Origin: Nitrosovibrio sp. Nv4
GTDB taxonomy: Bacteria; Pseudomonadota; Gammaproteobacteria; Burkholderiales; Nitrosomonadaceae
Reading direction: 5' to 3'
DNA: 64,000 nt
Assembly: GCF_900215485.1 (NCBI RefSeq)
Contig: NZ_OCMZ01000001.1
Location: forward strand, 1,550,001-1,614,000
Part shown: positions 25,938 to 36,427 of the stretch, in pieces
How positions within the stretch are numbered: position 1 is the stretch's first letter
Layout: each line of letters opens with the position of its first letter
The notes under the pieces: model-generated
Databases searched by the model: none
What the model was told of the DNA's origin: nothing
Seen by the model: the letters and a program-made list of their open reading frames with translations, nothing else
Position numbers and translations under genes: made by a program

Positions 25938-27452
25938 TTATAGCCACAGGTGCCACAGCATTGCCACCGCTAGCAACACTATAAGAATGGAGAACAAGAG
26001 GTTCTGGCGCTTTTTTTCGAGGATAAACTGATTCATCTTTTCTTCCAGCGCACTTGTACGAATTTCCGTCAAGGCATGATGCATCAAGCGCGGAAACTGT
26101 GGCATGATTACCGCCCAGCTGGTCGCTTCCTTGTGCAAGCGACGACTGAATCCACGCCAGCCCAGCTGGTCCGCCATCCAGTTTTCCAGATACGGCTTTG
26201 CAGTTGTCCAGAGGTCGAGATCGGGATCGAGGTCGCGTCCTAGTCCTTCGATATTCAAGAGAGTTTTTTGCAACATTACCAATTGCGGCTGGATTTCCAC
26301 GTTGAATTGGCGCGACGTCTGAAACAGCCGGAGCAGTACCCGGCCGAACGAAATCTCCCTCAGTGGTTTGTCAAAAATCGGCTCGCATACGGCACGGATT
26401 GCGGTTTCGAAATCATCAACCCGCGTTTCCTTCGGCGCCCAACCCGCCTCCACGTGAGCCTCCGCCACACGCTTGTAGTCGCGCCGAAAAAATGCCAGAA
26501 AGTTTTGTGCCAGATAATTTTTGTCCTCATCGGTGAGGGTGCCCATTATGCCGAAATCAACTGCAATGTAACGGCCGTCCCTGCCAACAAAAATATTCCC
26601 CGGATGCATGTCGGCATGAAAATAACCGTCGCGGAATACCTGAGTGAAGAAAATTTCCACCCCGACGCGAGCAAGCCTGGGAATGTCCACGCCCAGTTCG
26701 CGTAGCTTGCCCACGTGACTGATAGGCGTGCCTTTCACGCGCTGCATCACCATGACGCCCGAATAGCAGTAGTCCCAATAAACTTCCGGCACCAACAACA
26801 ACGGGGAATCCAGAAAATTGCGGCGTAACTGACTGCAATTGGAAGCCTCGCGCATGAGATCCAGTTCATCATCCAGATGGCGGGCGAATTCGGTCACCAC
26901 TTCGCGAGGCTTCAGCCGCTTTGCGTCAGGCCACAGCGCCTCAAGCAGCATCGCGCCGGAATCCATCAATGCCACATCATGGGCGATTATCGGCGCGATG
27001 CCAGGGCGCAGTACTTTCACTGCAACCTCTGTACCGTCATGCAGCACAGCCAGGTGAACCTGGGCAATTGATGCACTGGCTACCGGTTCGACATCAAACG
27101 CCAGGAAGACTTCGTTGACGGACTTCCCATAGATTTGTTCCAGTGTTGCAAGGGCCACGCTGGAGGGAAACGGCGGAACCTGATCTTGCAGTTTTGCCAG
27201 CTCATCGGCAATATCCTGCGGCAGAAGGTCGCGGCGCGTGGAAAGCATCTGGCCAAATTTGACAAAGATGGGGCCCAGCGCTTCCAGCGCGAGGCGAAGG
27301 CGTTCGCCTCGCGCTCTTTCCAGCCGACGCCAGAATGTAGCCGCCTTGACGACGGGTCGCAGCAGACGCAATCGCTCGTGGCCCAGAACGAATTCATCAA
27401 GGCCGAAACGAAATGCGACAGCGAGTATTTTGAGAAGACGAAAGAAACGCAT
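25938..27452 (-). CDS. ubiB: ubiquinone biosynthesis regulatory kinase-like protein UbiB
   Basis: A 504-residue member of the UbiB/ADCK family. It has the KxGQ motif ([16 protein letters not shown]), the alanine-rich nucleotide loop ASASIAQVH, the VAIK-type lysine in VAVKVLRPG, the catalytic-loop equivalent [10 protein letters not shown] and VDFGIMG. Two C-terminal membrane helices match the family. It has ATPase activity needed for coenzyme Q assembly. It follows ubiJ on the same strand with a 65-bp gap; the usual ubiE neighbour is replaced by a Tim44-like gene. Confidence 0.94.
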   Translation of the reverse strand: MRFFRLLKILAVAFRFGLDEFVLGHERLRLLRPVVKAATFWRRLERARGERLRLALEALGPIFVKFGQMLSTRRDLLPQDIADELAKLQDQVPPFPSSVALATLEQIYGKSVNEVFLAFDVEPVASASIAQVHLAVLHDGTEVAVKVLRPGIAPIIAHDVALMDSGAMLLEALWPDAKRLKPREVVTEFARHLDDELDLMREASNCSQLRRNFLDSPLLLVPEVYWDYCYSGVMVMQRVKGTPISHVGKLRELGVDIPRLARVGVEIFFTQVFRDGYFHADMHPGNIFVGRDGRYIAVDFGIMGTLTDEDKNYLAQNFLAFFRRDYKRVAEAHVEAGWAPKETRVDDFETAIRAVCEPIFDKPLREISFGRVLLRLFQTSRQFNVEIQPQLVMLQKTLLNIEGLGRDLDPDLDLWTTAKPYLENWMADQLGWRGFSRRLHKEATSWAVIMPQFPRLMHHALTEIRTSALEEKMNQFILEKKRQNLLFSILIVLLAVAMLWHLWL

Positions 27453-27517
27453 TTATTCTATGAACGACAGTTCGCCCGACTTATTCAGAGGTTCCTTGGA
27501 TAATCTTCTCGGCTCGT

Positions 27518-28099
27518 TTACAGGCGCTTTTTTGTCAGTGCTTGCACGCGCGTTTCCAGGTTTTCGGCATGTTCCCGTAATGCGTTTACTTCATGGATAA
27601 ATTCGTGCATATCCAAAGGCTTGGCAAGCAGCGGCTGCTCTTCTGTCAGGTATTCCACCAATGTCCGCGATAAGTTTTGAACGGTTCCGGTATGCCAATG
27701 CAACAGACCTTGGCCAGCTTTCGTTACGCGATGTGCGAGAATATCGCCCATCACACCGCTTAAGTCCTGCTCCACATCCCAGTGCAGATTTTTCCCGATA
27801 TCGAGGATTTCTTCAGCGAAGGCATCGTCACCCGAAATCCGGATTTCACTGTACGCATCTTCGTCATGAGCCAGCAAACGCGGCACCAGGCCGGGGACAA
27901 CGGTAAAGATAGCATCAGTGGGAGCATTCCTCGCCGCTGTGGATACCTCGCCGCTGGCCTGGACGGTCAGGGTAAGGTCAAGGAATGGCGGAATGCAAAA
28001 ACGCGCTGTCTTGCCGGCACAGGACTGAAGCCGCTTGCGCGCCCAGCTTTCCCCACGCAGCAAGTGGTTAAGCGGGGCTATCGCAACGGATGCCAGCAT
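27518..28099 (-). CDS. ubiJ: ubiquinone biosynthesis accessory factor UbiJ (SCP2 domain)
   Basis: A 193-residue protein. The N-terminal SCP2-like lipid-binding domain is visible in FLDLTLTVQASGEV and AYSEIRISGDDAFAEEI. A C-terminal coiled coil (HEFIHEVNALREHAENLETRVQALTKK, described here by its ends) gives the architecture of UbiJ. UbiJ holds lipophilic intermediates for the aerobic ubiquinone complex. It lies 13 bp after the Tim44-like stop and upstream of ubiB. Confidence 0.88.
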   Translation of the reverse strand: MLASVAIAPLNHLLRGESWARKRLQSCAGKTARFCIPPFLDLTLTVQASGEVSTAARNAPTDAIFTVVPGLVPRLLAHDEDAYSEIRISGDDAFAEEILDIGKNLHWDVEQDLSGVMGDILAHRVTKAGQGLLHWHTGTVQNLSRTLVEYLTEEQPLLAKPLDMHEFIHEVNALREHAENLETRVQALTKKRL

Positions 28100-28112
28100 G
28101 GCGGGTCAGGAT

Positions 28113-29012
28113 CTAGGAGACTTGCTGAATTCCTGCCAGCAGCCAGACTGATTCAGGGTCTTTAAGATTCTTCTGTACATGCCATATTTCATCAAATGCT
28201 TCCGGAGACGAGGCGCCGGATTCACGCAATTGACCGTTGAACCGTACGCTGGCAATGGCTGCGTCCTTCTCGGTAACTACTTCAAGTAGTTCCGCATTGA
28301 TGGCCATCACCTCGGTTCTTTGAGCTTCATTGCCGCGCTCGTTTATCTGCATGCTGATCTCGGCAAACATTTCCGGAGTGGTGTATTCCCGAATGTCGCT
28401 CAGGTCACGGGCGTCATTGGCTGCCTGAAGGCGGATGAATGAAGTTTTGGCATTGCGCAGAAACGGCTCGACCTGGAAGTCTGCAGGAATATTTGCATTG
28501 CCGGTAACCGGCGCTGCCATTCTGGGCGCTGACGCCCCCGCGGATGCTCCTGTTGCCGCCCCGGTTGCAGGTCCTGCTGCTGCGTTTTTTGCCGACGGGG
28601 CGGCGCTACCGGCGTCAGTTCCCATACCTGAATATTGCATTGGCCTTGCCGAATGCTCCTGGCGAGGCCTGCGCAGCATGCGCACGACAAAGAAAACCGC
28701 GGCCATCAGTGCAGCCAGCATCAACACGTCCATCATATTGATGCCTTCGAATGCGCCACCCATGAAAAGTGCCGCCAACAATCCGCCCGCAGCCAAGCCG
28801 GCCAGTGGGCCCATCCATTTACTGCCGCCCGCAGCGGCGGAGCCGGGCGCGGCCGCTGGCGTTTGCGCGGGTTTGGGAGCCGCTTGCTGGTTTATCGCTT
28901 CACGTTGTTTGCCAATGCTTTTACCGCCGCCAAAGCGCCTTGCTTCCGCATCAAAGGCGGCCAATCCGAAGCTTAAAATGGCCAAGGTCAACAGGGTCAA
29001 TATTTTCTTCAT
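28113..29012 (-). CDS. Tim44-like domain protein, exported
   Basis: A 299-residue protein. A signal peptide (ILSFGLAAFDAEA) is followed by a low-complexity Ala/Pro/Gly region, one or two membrane helices (GPLAGLAAGGLLAALFMGGAF and VLMLAALMAAVFFVVRML) and a C-terminal Tim44/NTF2-like domain from about residue 175 (FLRNAKTSFIRLQAAND...FDEIWHVQKNLKDPESVWLLAGIQQ). Bacterial relatives are membrane-anchored with poorly known roles. Its position before ubiJ-ubiB suggests co-transcription. Confidence 0.83.
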   Translation of the reverse strand: MKKILTLLTLAILSFGLAAFDAEARRFGGGKSIGKQREAINQQAAPKPAQTPAAAPGSAAAGGSKWMGPLAGLAAGGLLAALFMGGAFEGINMMDVLMLAALMAAVFFVVRMLRRPRQEHSARPMQYSGMGTDAGSAAPSAKNAAAGPATGAATGASAGASAPRMAAPVTGNANIPADFQVEPFLRNAKTSFIRLQAANDARDLSDIREYTTPEMFAEISMQINERGNEAQRTEVMAINAELLEVVTEKDAAIASVRFNGQLRESGASSPEAFDEIWHVQKNLKDPESVWLLAGIQQVS

Positions 29013-29468
29013 GAAGGTCTCCTCAGATACGGTGAAAGTAAAGAGTATAGCATTATCAAATCATCGCGATGTCTCCTAAATTAGGCCGAATATCTTATTT
29101 TCAAGCCATTTCCGAATACTCTTATCAGCGCGGGACAAGGTCGAAATATCGAAACGCGGTGCTTACCTGGATCCGGTCTTTATTGTCCTTGAACTGGAAA
29201 TACTTCCGATTCCGATAGGCAGATTCAGATAGCAGATTCAAACGCGAGAGGTCGTATATTTGCGGGGCATGAGCTCGCTGCGAGCCGAAACCTGGAGTCC
29301 TTGCCGGCACGCTCAAATGGGAGAGCTTATCGGTAGTCTCTTGAGATGCCGTAGGGTCGTAGGGGTAATACCGTCATATGATAGTTTCCGCACAGACTAC
29401 CATCTAAAACCGTGCGTTTAATAAACAGAACAGTTCAATCAGCCCAGGCTTATTGCGAGGAACTGCAC
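29013..29468. other. intergenic region, divergent promoters
   Basis: About 455 bp between the divergent Tim44-like and universal stress genes. A 63-codon frame on the minus strand (29125-29316) has no family resemblance or clear ribosome-binding site, and I do not call it a gene. Nothing else is recognisable. Confidence 0.45.
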
Positions 29469-30365
29469 GTGGAAAAAATTCAACGCATTCTCGTCGCTAC
29501 CGATTTTTCGCCGCGTGCCGACAGGGCCGTGCAACGTGCCGCGCAACTGGCGGTGGAGCACGAAGCAGAACTGGATCTGCTGCACGTTCTTCCCACGTTT
29601 CCGCTGGAATCGTTCAAGCATTTGATCGCCGAGACTCCGCTGGAAACGGAGCAGCGACTCTACAATCGTGCCAAGCTGGCACTGCAAAATAAGGTGGAAA
29701 CATTAACCAGGGATGGGATAAGGCCCAGGCATCACGTCGCGATTGGCAGAGCGCATGTTGAGATAAATCGTTATGCAGAGTCTCATCATGCCGATCTGAT
29801 AGTGGTCGGAGACCAGGGCGAGACATTTGTCAAGGAACTCTTTCTGGGTACTACCGCATCCAAAACCCTTCGGACGGGACATCATCCGCTGCTGGTCGTA
29901 AAACAGGAACCGACAGGGCAATACAAGCATGTGCTGGTGCCGGTGGATTTTTCACGTCCTTCTCTGGACGCATTGACCATGGCGCTGAAGGTTGCGACAC
30001 AGGCATCGGTTCATGTGCTGCACGCAATCGAGATGCCGCTTGGACGGAAAATGAAGCAGGCCGGCTTTAACGCGAAATGGATCGATCTCTACCGTAACAA
30101 GATGCTGAGTCATGCGCGTGAAGGAATGGAGAAGATTGTGGCCGATCACGCGCGCGGCGATACTCGCGTGACGTCCCTCATCGAGTATGGCCACGCACCG
30201 ACAGTGATTCGGGAGAAAACACAGTCTCTTGAGATTGATCTGATTGTCATGGGCAAGCGTGGCGAAACAGAGTTGGACGAGGCGCTATTCGGATCTGTGA
30301 CAAAGCACGTTCTCTATGAGACGCCATGCGACGTGCTCGTGGTTAGTCCTGTGGCTGGCTCGTAG
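29469..30365 (+). CDS. tandem-domain universal stress protein
   Basis: A 298-residue protein with two UspA domains. Each starts with a beta strand of the type RILVATDFSPRADRAV or HVLVPVDFSRPSLDAL. Each ends with an ATP-binding G-x2-G-x9-G(S/T) type segment (GDQGETFVKELFLGTTASKT and GKRGETELDEALFGSVTKHV). I chose the GTG at 29469, seven bases after GAGGA, over an upstream ATG at 29412 with no ribosome-binding site. Two-domain forms often sit beside phosphoketolase and acetate-kinase genes, as here. Confidence 0.88.
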   Translation: MEKIQRILVATDFSPRADRAVQRAAQLAVEHEAELDLLHVLPTFPLESFKHLIAETPLETEQRLYNRAKLALQNKVETLTRDGIRPRHHVAIGRAHVEINRYAESHHADLIVVGDQGETFVKELFLGTTASKTLRTGHHPLLVVKQEPTGQYKHVLVPVDFSRPSLDALTMALKVATQASVHVLHAIEMPLGRKMKQAGFNAKWIDLYRNKMLSHAREGMEKIVADHARGDTRVTSLIEYGHAPTVIREKTQSLEIDLIVMGKRGETELDEALFGSVTKHVLYETPCDVLVVSPVAGS

Positions 30366-30425
30366 TCAGGCTCGTAGTCAGTTTTGTGGTCAGGACCCGC
30401 AGTCAGCCTTATGGTCAGCTTTATG
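30366..30425. repeat. short degenerate repeat of GTCAG
   Basis: Five occurrences of GTCAG at 12-15 bp intervals directly after the universal stress stop codon. It looks like replication-slippage sequence; no function is inferred. Confidence 0.45.
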
Positions 30426-30507
30426 CTCCGCCCGTGCCGGCGCCTAATTACCGCGTAATCAGCATATAGGGCAGCACCCTGATTCTCCAACAAATTCTTC
30501 TTTTTCC

Positions 30508-31617
30508 ATGACTATTTTAACCATTAACACCGGCAGCTCATCGGTTCGTCTGGGTGCATTCGTCCGCAATGGCGACATGTTGACGGAGCTTGCGGGCACA
30601 CGTCATGACCTCTCTGGCTGCGAACCGCAGATCACGCTGAAAGAATTCATGCAGACGCATGGGCTCGAGGAAATAAGTGTGGCTGCGCATCGAGTGGTTC
30701 ATGGTGGCGCGAAGCTCATCGCCTCGCGTCGGCTCGACCGGGAAGTTGAAAGAGAGATTGAGCATTTGGCGCCATTGGCGCCATTGCACAATCCGGTTGC
30801 ACTGCGCTGGATACGCGCAGCACGAGAGGTGCTGGCCGGCGTTGCCCAGGTCGCGGTGTTTGATACCGCCTTTTTTGCAACTCTGCCGGAGCCAGCCCGG
30901 ACTTATGCCATTCCCTACGCACTTGCTGAAAAGCATGAGCTGCGACGTTACGGATTTCATGGGCTGGCGCATCAGGCAATGTGGCGGAGGTGGCAGGAAT
31001 TACAATCAGCCCATTCGCGTGGAGAGAGGGGATCAAGGGTTATTTCAGTGCAGTTGGGCGCAGGCTGCTCGATCACAGCGATTGAGGACGGATTGCCCCG
31101 CGACACGTCAATGGGATTTTCGCCGCTGGAGGGGCTCATGATGGCTGTGCGCTCAGGGGATATAGATCCGGGTCTGATCACGTTTTTGCAACGCCAGGAG
31201 AACCTGACACCCGAGCAACTGGACCAGCTGCTTAACCAGCGCTCGGGCCTGCTGGGAGTATCCGGGATCAGCGGCGATATACGTGAACTGCTGAAATCGG
31301 ATGATGAGCGCGCGCGCCTTGCGGTGGATTTATATTGCTACCGGGTGCGCAAATATGTTGGCGCCTACTTGGCCGTGCTCGGGGGCGCCCAAGCCATCGT
31401 TTTTGGTGGCGGTGTCGGCGAGAATGTTCCCGCTGTGAGAGAAAAAATTCTGACCGGCATGCAGTGGTGCGGAGTTGAAATCGATCTGGAAAGAAATCAC
31501 GGCTCCAATGGAACGTCGTTAATCAGCAGCCAGACGAGCAGGGTTGAAGTGTGGGTAATTCCCGTAAACGAGGCAACAATCCTGGCGCGAGAAGCAGACG
31601 TTGTGATGGCAGCATAA
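30508..31617 (+). CDS. ackA: acetate kinase
   Basis: A 369-residue ASKHA-fold kinase, slightly shorter than the usual 400. Conserved features are LTINTGSSSVRLGAF at the N-terminus, AHRVVHGG, the FDTAFF substrate motif, RRYGFHGLAHQ with the catalytic region, LGAGCSITAIEDG, DTSMGFSPLEGLMM and FGGGVGEN. It interconverts acetyl phosphate and acetate with ATP production. It lies 26 bp upstream of the phosphoketolase start. The pair makes ATP and acetate from sugar phosphates or, in reverse, supplies acetyl phosphate. Confidence 0.95.
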   Translation: MTILTINTGSSSVRLGAFVRNGDMLTELAGTRHDLSGCEPQITLKEFMQTHGLEEISVAAHRVVHGGAKLIASRRLDREVEREIEHLAPLAPLHNPVALRWIRAAREVLAGVAQVAVFDTAFFATLPEPARTYAIPYALAEKHELRRYGFHGLAHQAMWRRWQELQSAHSRGERGSRVISVQLGAGCSITAIEDGLPRDTSMGFSPLEGLMMAVRSGDIDPGLITFLQRQENLTPEQLDQLLNQRSGLLGVSGISGDIRELLKSDDERARLAVDLYCYRVRKYVGAYLAVLGGAQAIVFGGGVGENVPAVREKILTGMQWCGVEIDLERNHGSNGTSLISSQTSRVEVWVIPVNEATILAREADVVMAA

Positions 31618-31643
31618 GAGAATAAAATTTGAAGGAGATCCAC

Positions 31644-34106
31644 ATGAATGATGCCGATCCGGCAACCACAACTGGAGATGGCCCTCTTAATGCCCCTCTT
31701 TCGCCAGACGAGTTGCGCAAGACGAACGCATACTGGCGCGCGGCAAATTACCTTTCGATCGGGCAAATCTATCTCCTTGGCAATCCGTTGCTCAAGGAGC
31801 CGCTCACCCTTGCGCACATCAAGCCCCGCTTGCTTGGTCATTGGGGCACCACGCCCGGACTTAATTTCATCTACGTGCACCTGAACCGCATCATCAAAAA
31901 ATTTGATCTGAATATGTTCTACATTGCCGGTCCCGGTCACGGGGGACCGGCAATGGTGGCGAACACCTGGCTTGAGGGCAGCTACAGCGAGTTTTATCCG
32001 CACATTTCACGGGACGGCACAGGCATGCAGCGACTGTTTAAACAGTTCTCCTTCCCCGGCGGCGTTCCCAGTCACGCGGCCCCGGAAACGCCCGGTTCCA
32101 TTAACGAAGGTGGGGAACTGGGTTACTCGTTGTCGCACGCTTTTGGCGCGGCTTTTGATAATCCGGATTTGATCGTGGCGTGCGTGGTTGGCGATGGCGA
32201 GGCTGAAACCGGGCCGCTTGCCACTGCCTGGCACTCGAACAAATTTCTCAATCCTGCCAATGATGGCGCGGTGTTGCCGATTCTGCATCTCAATGGCTAC
32301 AAGATAGCAAATCCGACGCTACTCGCGCGTATCAGCCATGAAGAATTGGAGAACCTGTTCACAGGCTATGGGTATCAGCCTTACTTTGTCGAAGGATCTG
32401 ATCCGGAACTTATGCATCAGGCCATGGCGGCCGCGCTCGATGTCGCAGTTGACCGGATTCGAACCATTCAGCAAGAAGCCCGTACCAGGGAAACAAGCCC
32501 CGGAGCAAGCGCCGGAATTGCGATATACCCGCGCTGGCCTCTGATCATTCTACGCAGCCCCAAGGGATGGACTGGCCCGGAAGAGGTTGACGGCAAAAAA
32601 GTGGAAGGTTACTGGCGTTCGCATCAGGTGCCGCTCGCGAAGATCGGTTCAAACCCGCAGCATCTGAAACAATTGGAAGACTGGATGAAGAGCTACAAGC
32701 CGGAAGAATTGTTTGATGACAAGGGCGCTCTCATGCCGGAGCTGGCGGCGCTGGCACCTGAGGGGGAGCGGCGCATGGGCGCAAATCCCCATGCCAATGG
32801 CGGCCAATTGCTGAAGGAACTGGAAATGCCCGATTTCCGGGACTATGCTGTCGATGTGCCCGCACCGGGATCTCTAGTGGGCGAGGCCACGCGGGAAATG
32901 GGCAAGTTTTTGCGCGATGTAATGAAGCTTAATCTGGAAAGCAGAAATTTCCGGGTGATGGCGCCGGACGAGACCAGCTCCAACCGGCTCCACGCCCTGT
33001 TTGAGGTGACCGGTCGAACCTGGGTCGCGCAAACCTTGCCTGAGGATGCGCATCTTTCCCCCGATGGAAGGGTGATGGAAATTCTTTCCGAGCACACATG
33101 CCAGGGCTGGCTGGAAGGTTATCTGCTCACGGGACGCCACGGTCTCTTTTCCTGCTATGAGGCATTCATCCATATTGTTGACTCCATGTTCAATCAGCAC
33201 GCGAAGTGGCTCAAGGTAAGCAGTAAGGAAATTCCTTGGCGCAGCCCTATCGCCTCGCTTAATTATCTGCTGACATCGCATGTGTGGCGCCAGGATCACA
33301 ACGGTTTTTCGCACCAGGATCCTGGTTTCATCGATCACGTGGTCAATAAAAAAGCCGATATCATTCGCGTTTATCTCCCCCCGGATGCGAACACGTTGCT
33401 GTTTATTACCGACAAGTGCCTTCGTTCGCGCAATTTCATCAACGTTATCGTAGCGGGTAAACAACCGGCGCTGCAGTGGCTGGATATGGATGCGGCTGTC
33501 AAGCACAGCACGGCCGGGATCGGCATTTGGGATTGGGCGAGCAATGACCAGGACGGCGAACCCGACGTGGTGATGGTCTGCGCCGGCGACGTGCCGACTC
33601 TCGAAACGCTGGCGGCCGTCAATCTGCTGCGGTGCCATGTTCCTCAACTCAAGATACGAGTTATCAATGTAGTGGACCTGATGACTTTGCAGCCGCAACA
33701 CGAACATCCGGATGGGCTATCGGACCGTGACTTTGATACGTTATTCACTACCGGCAAGCCGATCATTTTTGCTTATCATGGTTATCCGTGGCTCATACAC
33801 CGCCTGACCTATCGCCGCACCAATCATGACAATCTGCATGTGCGCGGCTACAAGGAGGAGGGCACCACCACGACTCCATTCGACATGACGGTGCTCAACG
33901 ACCTGGACCGTTTTCACCTGGTGATGGACGTCGTCGACCGCGTACCAAAGCTGGCCTCCAAAGGCGCTTACCTCAAGCAATTGATGCGCGATAAACTAAT
34001 CGACCATAAGCGTTATATCACGATCCATGGTGAGGATATGCCAGAGATCCGCGAGTGGCGTTGGCCTGATTCCAATTCACAATCCGAATCTCAGACCAGG
34101 TCATGA
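31644..34106 (+). CDS. xfp: xylulose-5-phosphate/fructose-6-phosphate phosphoketolase
   Basis: An 820-residue thiamine-diphosphate enzyme of standard length. The ATG at 31644 has the ribosome-binding site GAAGGAG. Motifs include [21 protein letters not shown], the ThDP-binding [19 protein letters not shown]...[11 protein letters not shown], and [19 protein letters not shown]. It cleaves xylulose-5-P or fructose-6-P with phosphate to acetyl phosphate, feeding AckA immediately upstream. The last 16 bp overlap the 3' end of the convergent aminotransferase gene. Confidence 0.96.
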   Translation: MNDADPATTTGDGPLNAPLSPDELRKTNAYWRAANYLSIGQIYLLGNPLLKEPLTLAHIKPRLLGHWGTTPGLNFIYVHLNRIIKKFDLNMFYIAGPGHGGPAMVANTWLEGSYSEFYPHISRDGTGMQRLFKQFSFPGGVPSHAAPETPGSINEGGELGYSLSHAFGAAFDNPDLIVACVVGDGEAETGPLATAWHSNKFLNPANDGAVLPILHLNGYKIANPTLLARISHEELENLFTGYGYQPYFVEGSDPELMHQAMAAALDVAVDRIRTIQQEARTRETSPGASAGIAIYPRWPLIILRSPKGWTGPEEVDGKKVEGYWRSHQVPLAKIGSNPQHLKQLEDWMKSYKPEELFDDKGALMPELAALAPEGERRMGANPHANGGQLLKELEMPDFRDYAVDVPAPGSLVGEATREMGKFLRDVMKLNLESRNFRVMAPDETSSNRLHALFEVTGRTWVAQTLPEDAHLSPDGRVMEILSEHTCQGWLEGYLLTGRHGLFSCYEAFIHIVDSMFNQHAKWLKVSSKEIPWRSPIASLNYLLTSHVWRQDHNGFSHQDPGFIDHVVNKKADIIRVYLPPDANTLLFITDKCLRSRNFINVIVAGKQPALQWLDMDAAVKHSTAGIGIWDWASNDQDGEPDVVMVCAGDVPTLETLAAVNLLRCHVPQLKIRVINVVDLMTLQPQHEHPDGLSDRDFDTLFTTGKPIIFAYHGYPWLIHRLTYRRTNHDNLHVRGYKEEGTTTTPFDMTVLNDLDRFHLVMDVVDRVPKLASKGAYLKQLMRDKLIDHKRYITIHGEDMPEIREWRWPDSNSQSESQTRS

Positions 34107-35416
34107 ATGGCTCTCAAGGCTACCTCTACCTCCTCGTGCGAATTCATGATGCTAAAGGAAACCCGTGCGTAAGATTTGGCATAGGGCGATGCGCTTGCAA
34201 TAATATCCCGCCTTAAAAGCTTATCGACCACCGCCTGCGCCGTCAGGCCCGCGATTTCAAAGCAGATGATGCCGGCCGAAAGCCTGCCATCGGGGGGTGT
34301 ATGCAGCGTCACATGCGGTATCTTCACAAGCCCTTCCTTGCATAGCCCGTTGAGTTCGGCGATGCGCTCGGCGGCACGGCGGCGGCCGATCTGCTTTTGA
34401 AAGTGAAAGGCATCCGCCATCGCCCACTGATATTCATAGGCGAAGAATCCGCCGGGTGAAACCCAATCCGCCTGCGTTGGGCCTCGGGGCGCATCACCTT
34501 TCAACCAGGCCTCGTACGGGTCAGGGGAAATAAAGCTCGGTACGGTCGGACGAATCTGTGCCCAGACATAATCGCGCGCCCACACAATTCCGGTGCCGCG
34601 GGGCGCGAGTATCCATTTGTGGGTGCCAGCCGCGAAAAAATCGCAGCCCAGGTCCGGCAAGGCTTCGTCCACAGCGCCGTAGCCATGCACGCCGTCAACC
34701 ACCAGGAGGATCCGGTCGGGTTCATCTCGCTTGCGATTGATCTCGCGGATCGCATCCGCAATTTTGCGTACCGGCAGACGAATACCGGAGCTGGAATGCA
34801 CCCAGGTGACGCCAATGACACGAGTGTTCGGTTGAATGGCCTCTATCAGACGGCCGACGATCTCATCCTCCGTTGCGGTAGACGATTGCTCGAACAATGC
34901 AATGCGCCGCCACGAGGCCCCGTTCTTTTGTGTCGCGAGGCGAATGGATTCGTGATGCGAGTAGTGGTCATGTTCGGAGGTCAGGATTTCCTGGCCATGC
35001 CTGATCATCAGCCCGTTATAAATAAGCGCGAGGCCGGTAGTGGTATTCGGGGTAATGGCGTATTCCCCGGCTTTGCCGCCCGAGTACGCTGCCGCCGCTT
35101 CGCAAACCCTTGTGGCCATCCGGTCTTCAGGCTTCCCGAACATGCCGCGGTCAACAGTCAGGAACGGATTTTCGTCTATCGCTTTGCGGTATCGCTCAAT
35201 GGCTTCGCGCACTGGCCGCGGATGCGAGACGATATAGAAGCCTGCCAAGTGCACGTAATCGGGCGACAAGTTGAACTGAGTGCGCACCGAGCGCCAATCA
35301 TCAGGTTTGAACGTAGTTGTCGCAGGGTCGGCGGACAACCCGGTCGCTGGAACCGCAGCGCCGGCGACAGCAGCCCATCCAGTGCTCAACAGAAAATTAC
35401 GGCGTGTCATGGACAT
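34091..35416 (-). CDS. class V aminotransferase, Tat-exported
   Basis: About 441 residues. I start at the ATG at 35416, after AAGGAGAAAGG. The N-terminus [20 protein letters not shown] has a twin-arginine motif and hydrophobic stretch, so a folded cofactor-loaded enzyme is expected in the periplasm. The fold-type I PLP domain shows [51 protein letters not shown] with the Schiff-base lysine, and a C-terminal [16 protein letters not shown]. The nearest described relatives are isopenicillin-N epimerase-like and cysteine-desulfurase-like proteins; substrate unknown. Confidence 0.88.
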   Translation of the reverse strand: MSMTRRNFLLSTGWAAVAGAAVPATGLSADPATTTFKPDDWRSVRTQFNLSPDYVHLAGFYIVSHPRPVREAIERYRKAIDENPFLTVDRGMFGKPEDRMATRVCEAAAAYSGGKAGEYAITPNTTTGLALIYNGLMIRHGQEILTSEHDHYSHHESIRLATQKNGASWRRIALFEQSSTATEDEIVGRLIEAIQPNTRVIGVTWVHSSSGIRLPVRKIADAIREINRKRDEPDRILLVVDGVHGYGAVDEALPDLGCDFFAAGTHKWILAPRGTGIVWARDYVWAQIRPTVPSFISPDPYEAWLKGDAPRGPTQADWVSPGGFFAYEYQWAMADAFHFQKQIGRRRAAERIAELNGLCKEGLVKIPHVTLHTPPDGRLSAGIICFEIAGLTAQAVVDKLLRRDIIASASPYAKSYARVSFSIMNSHEEVEVALRAIHDLV

Positions 35417-35745
35417 AGCCTTTCTCCTTGCTTGAGAACACATAACGGACGGATCTATCCGCGCCGCGAGTCATGCTCAACGCGTCCGAAGAAGCGATAG
35501 AAAACACCTCGCAAGCATCTTGCCACGATTGCAGAATTGCATCAACATCGCCCCTAGACCTACCTTACGACCAAACAGCCCTCATGGCGACCTTATGGCT
35601 TACTACAGCGGGCCGACTATAGCGAGCTTGCTACAGTGATTTGACGCCTGCCCTTGTTTTTCGTCGAGTCGCGAAGTTAAATTATGTCGTCATTAAACTG
35701 GAAACCCGTAAATTCAAACCCGCTGATCCGGAAGGGGGAAGGTTG
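35417..35745. other. intergenic region
   Basis: About 330 bp between two divergent genes. There is an in-frame TTG at 35641 upstream of the next gene, but the GGGGGAAGG-preceded ATG at 35746 is a better start. No RNA or repeat seen. Confidence 0.45.
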
Positions 35746-36363
35746 ATGATATTCATCATCAATGCAGTCGCGCTCTATGCTTCATTTTCGCTGAACCAGA
35801 TGCTCGCGGTCTACTGGGGCGCGGTTTTGCCGGTGTTTTATGCGATTGCCGTGGCGCCTCATGTATTGATCGGCAGACCGGATATGCCACCCGCAACGAT
35901 AACCAGGATTCTTGCCGAGAAGTGGGACAATGCCGACGATCTGACCGCCTATATCGTGAAGTACTGGATGGCGCTCGCCTATCCGACCACTTCCTGGAAA
36001 AAGCAGCTTAACAGTGTCATCCTGTACCTGACATCGTTCTTCCTGGGTTTCGTATATCTACTCAGGGAAATGTTCGCAGCTGGGCTCTTCCTGTGCGTGG
36101 TGGGATATGTACTCTATCAAATGAGCCTGAGGGTGGACAGACCGAGGTCGGTTTATGCCAATTCGGATTTCAGGGATGGCAGTGATAGCGAATTCGCGAG
36201 AAAAGAATGGGAACTGGCGGCCATGTCGATTGTTGCATTTTCTGATTTATACCCGGATGATCGGCCACTGAAGGAATCAGCAAACAAGATTTCAGAGGAC
36301 AGTGACGTGCAGCTGCTGCTGGCGAAATATCGTCATGACCACGGGTTCGGATGCGTTGCCTAG
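35746..36363 (+). CDS. hypothetical membrane protein
   Basis: A 205-residue protein starting at an ATG preceded by GGGGGAAGG. Hydrophobic segments lie at residues about 1-40 (FIINAVALYASF, AVYWGAVLPVFYAIAVAPHVLIG) and 85-120 (VILYLTSFFLGFVYLL, AAGLFLCVVGYVLYQ). The C-terminal half is soluble and acidic. I recognise no family. It is convergent with ppsR, with 64 bp between their ends, where a short GCCCG/CGGGC hairpin could terminate transcription. Confidence 0.65.
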   Translation: MIFIINAVALYASFSLNQMLAVYWGAVLPVFYAIAVAPHVLIGRPDMPPATITRILAEKWDNADDLTAYIVKYWMALAYPTTSWKKQLNSVILYLTSFFLGFVYLLREMFAAGLFLCVVGYVLYQMSLRVDRPRSVYANSDFRDGSDSEFARKEWELAAMSIVAFSDLYPDDRPLKESANKISEDSDVQLLLAKYRHDHGFGCVA

Positions 36364-36427
36364 AATCCAGTGCCCGTTATTGCGGGCCTTCTGGGTTCAT
36401 CCGCTCTCTCGCCATTAATGATTTTCC

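Noticed and set aside
29125-29316. 63-residue minus-strand gene
   Set aside because: No recognisable motif, no convincing ribosome-binding site and no operon context.
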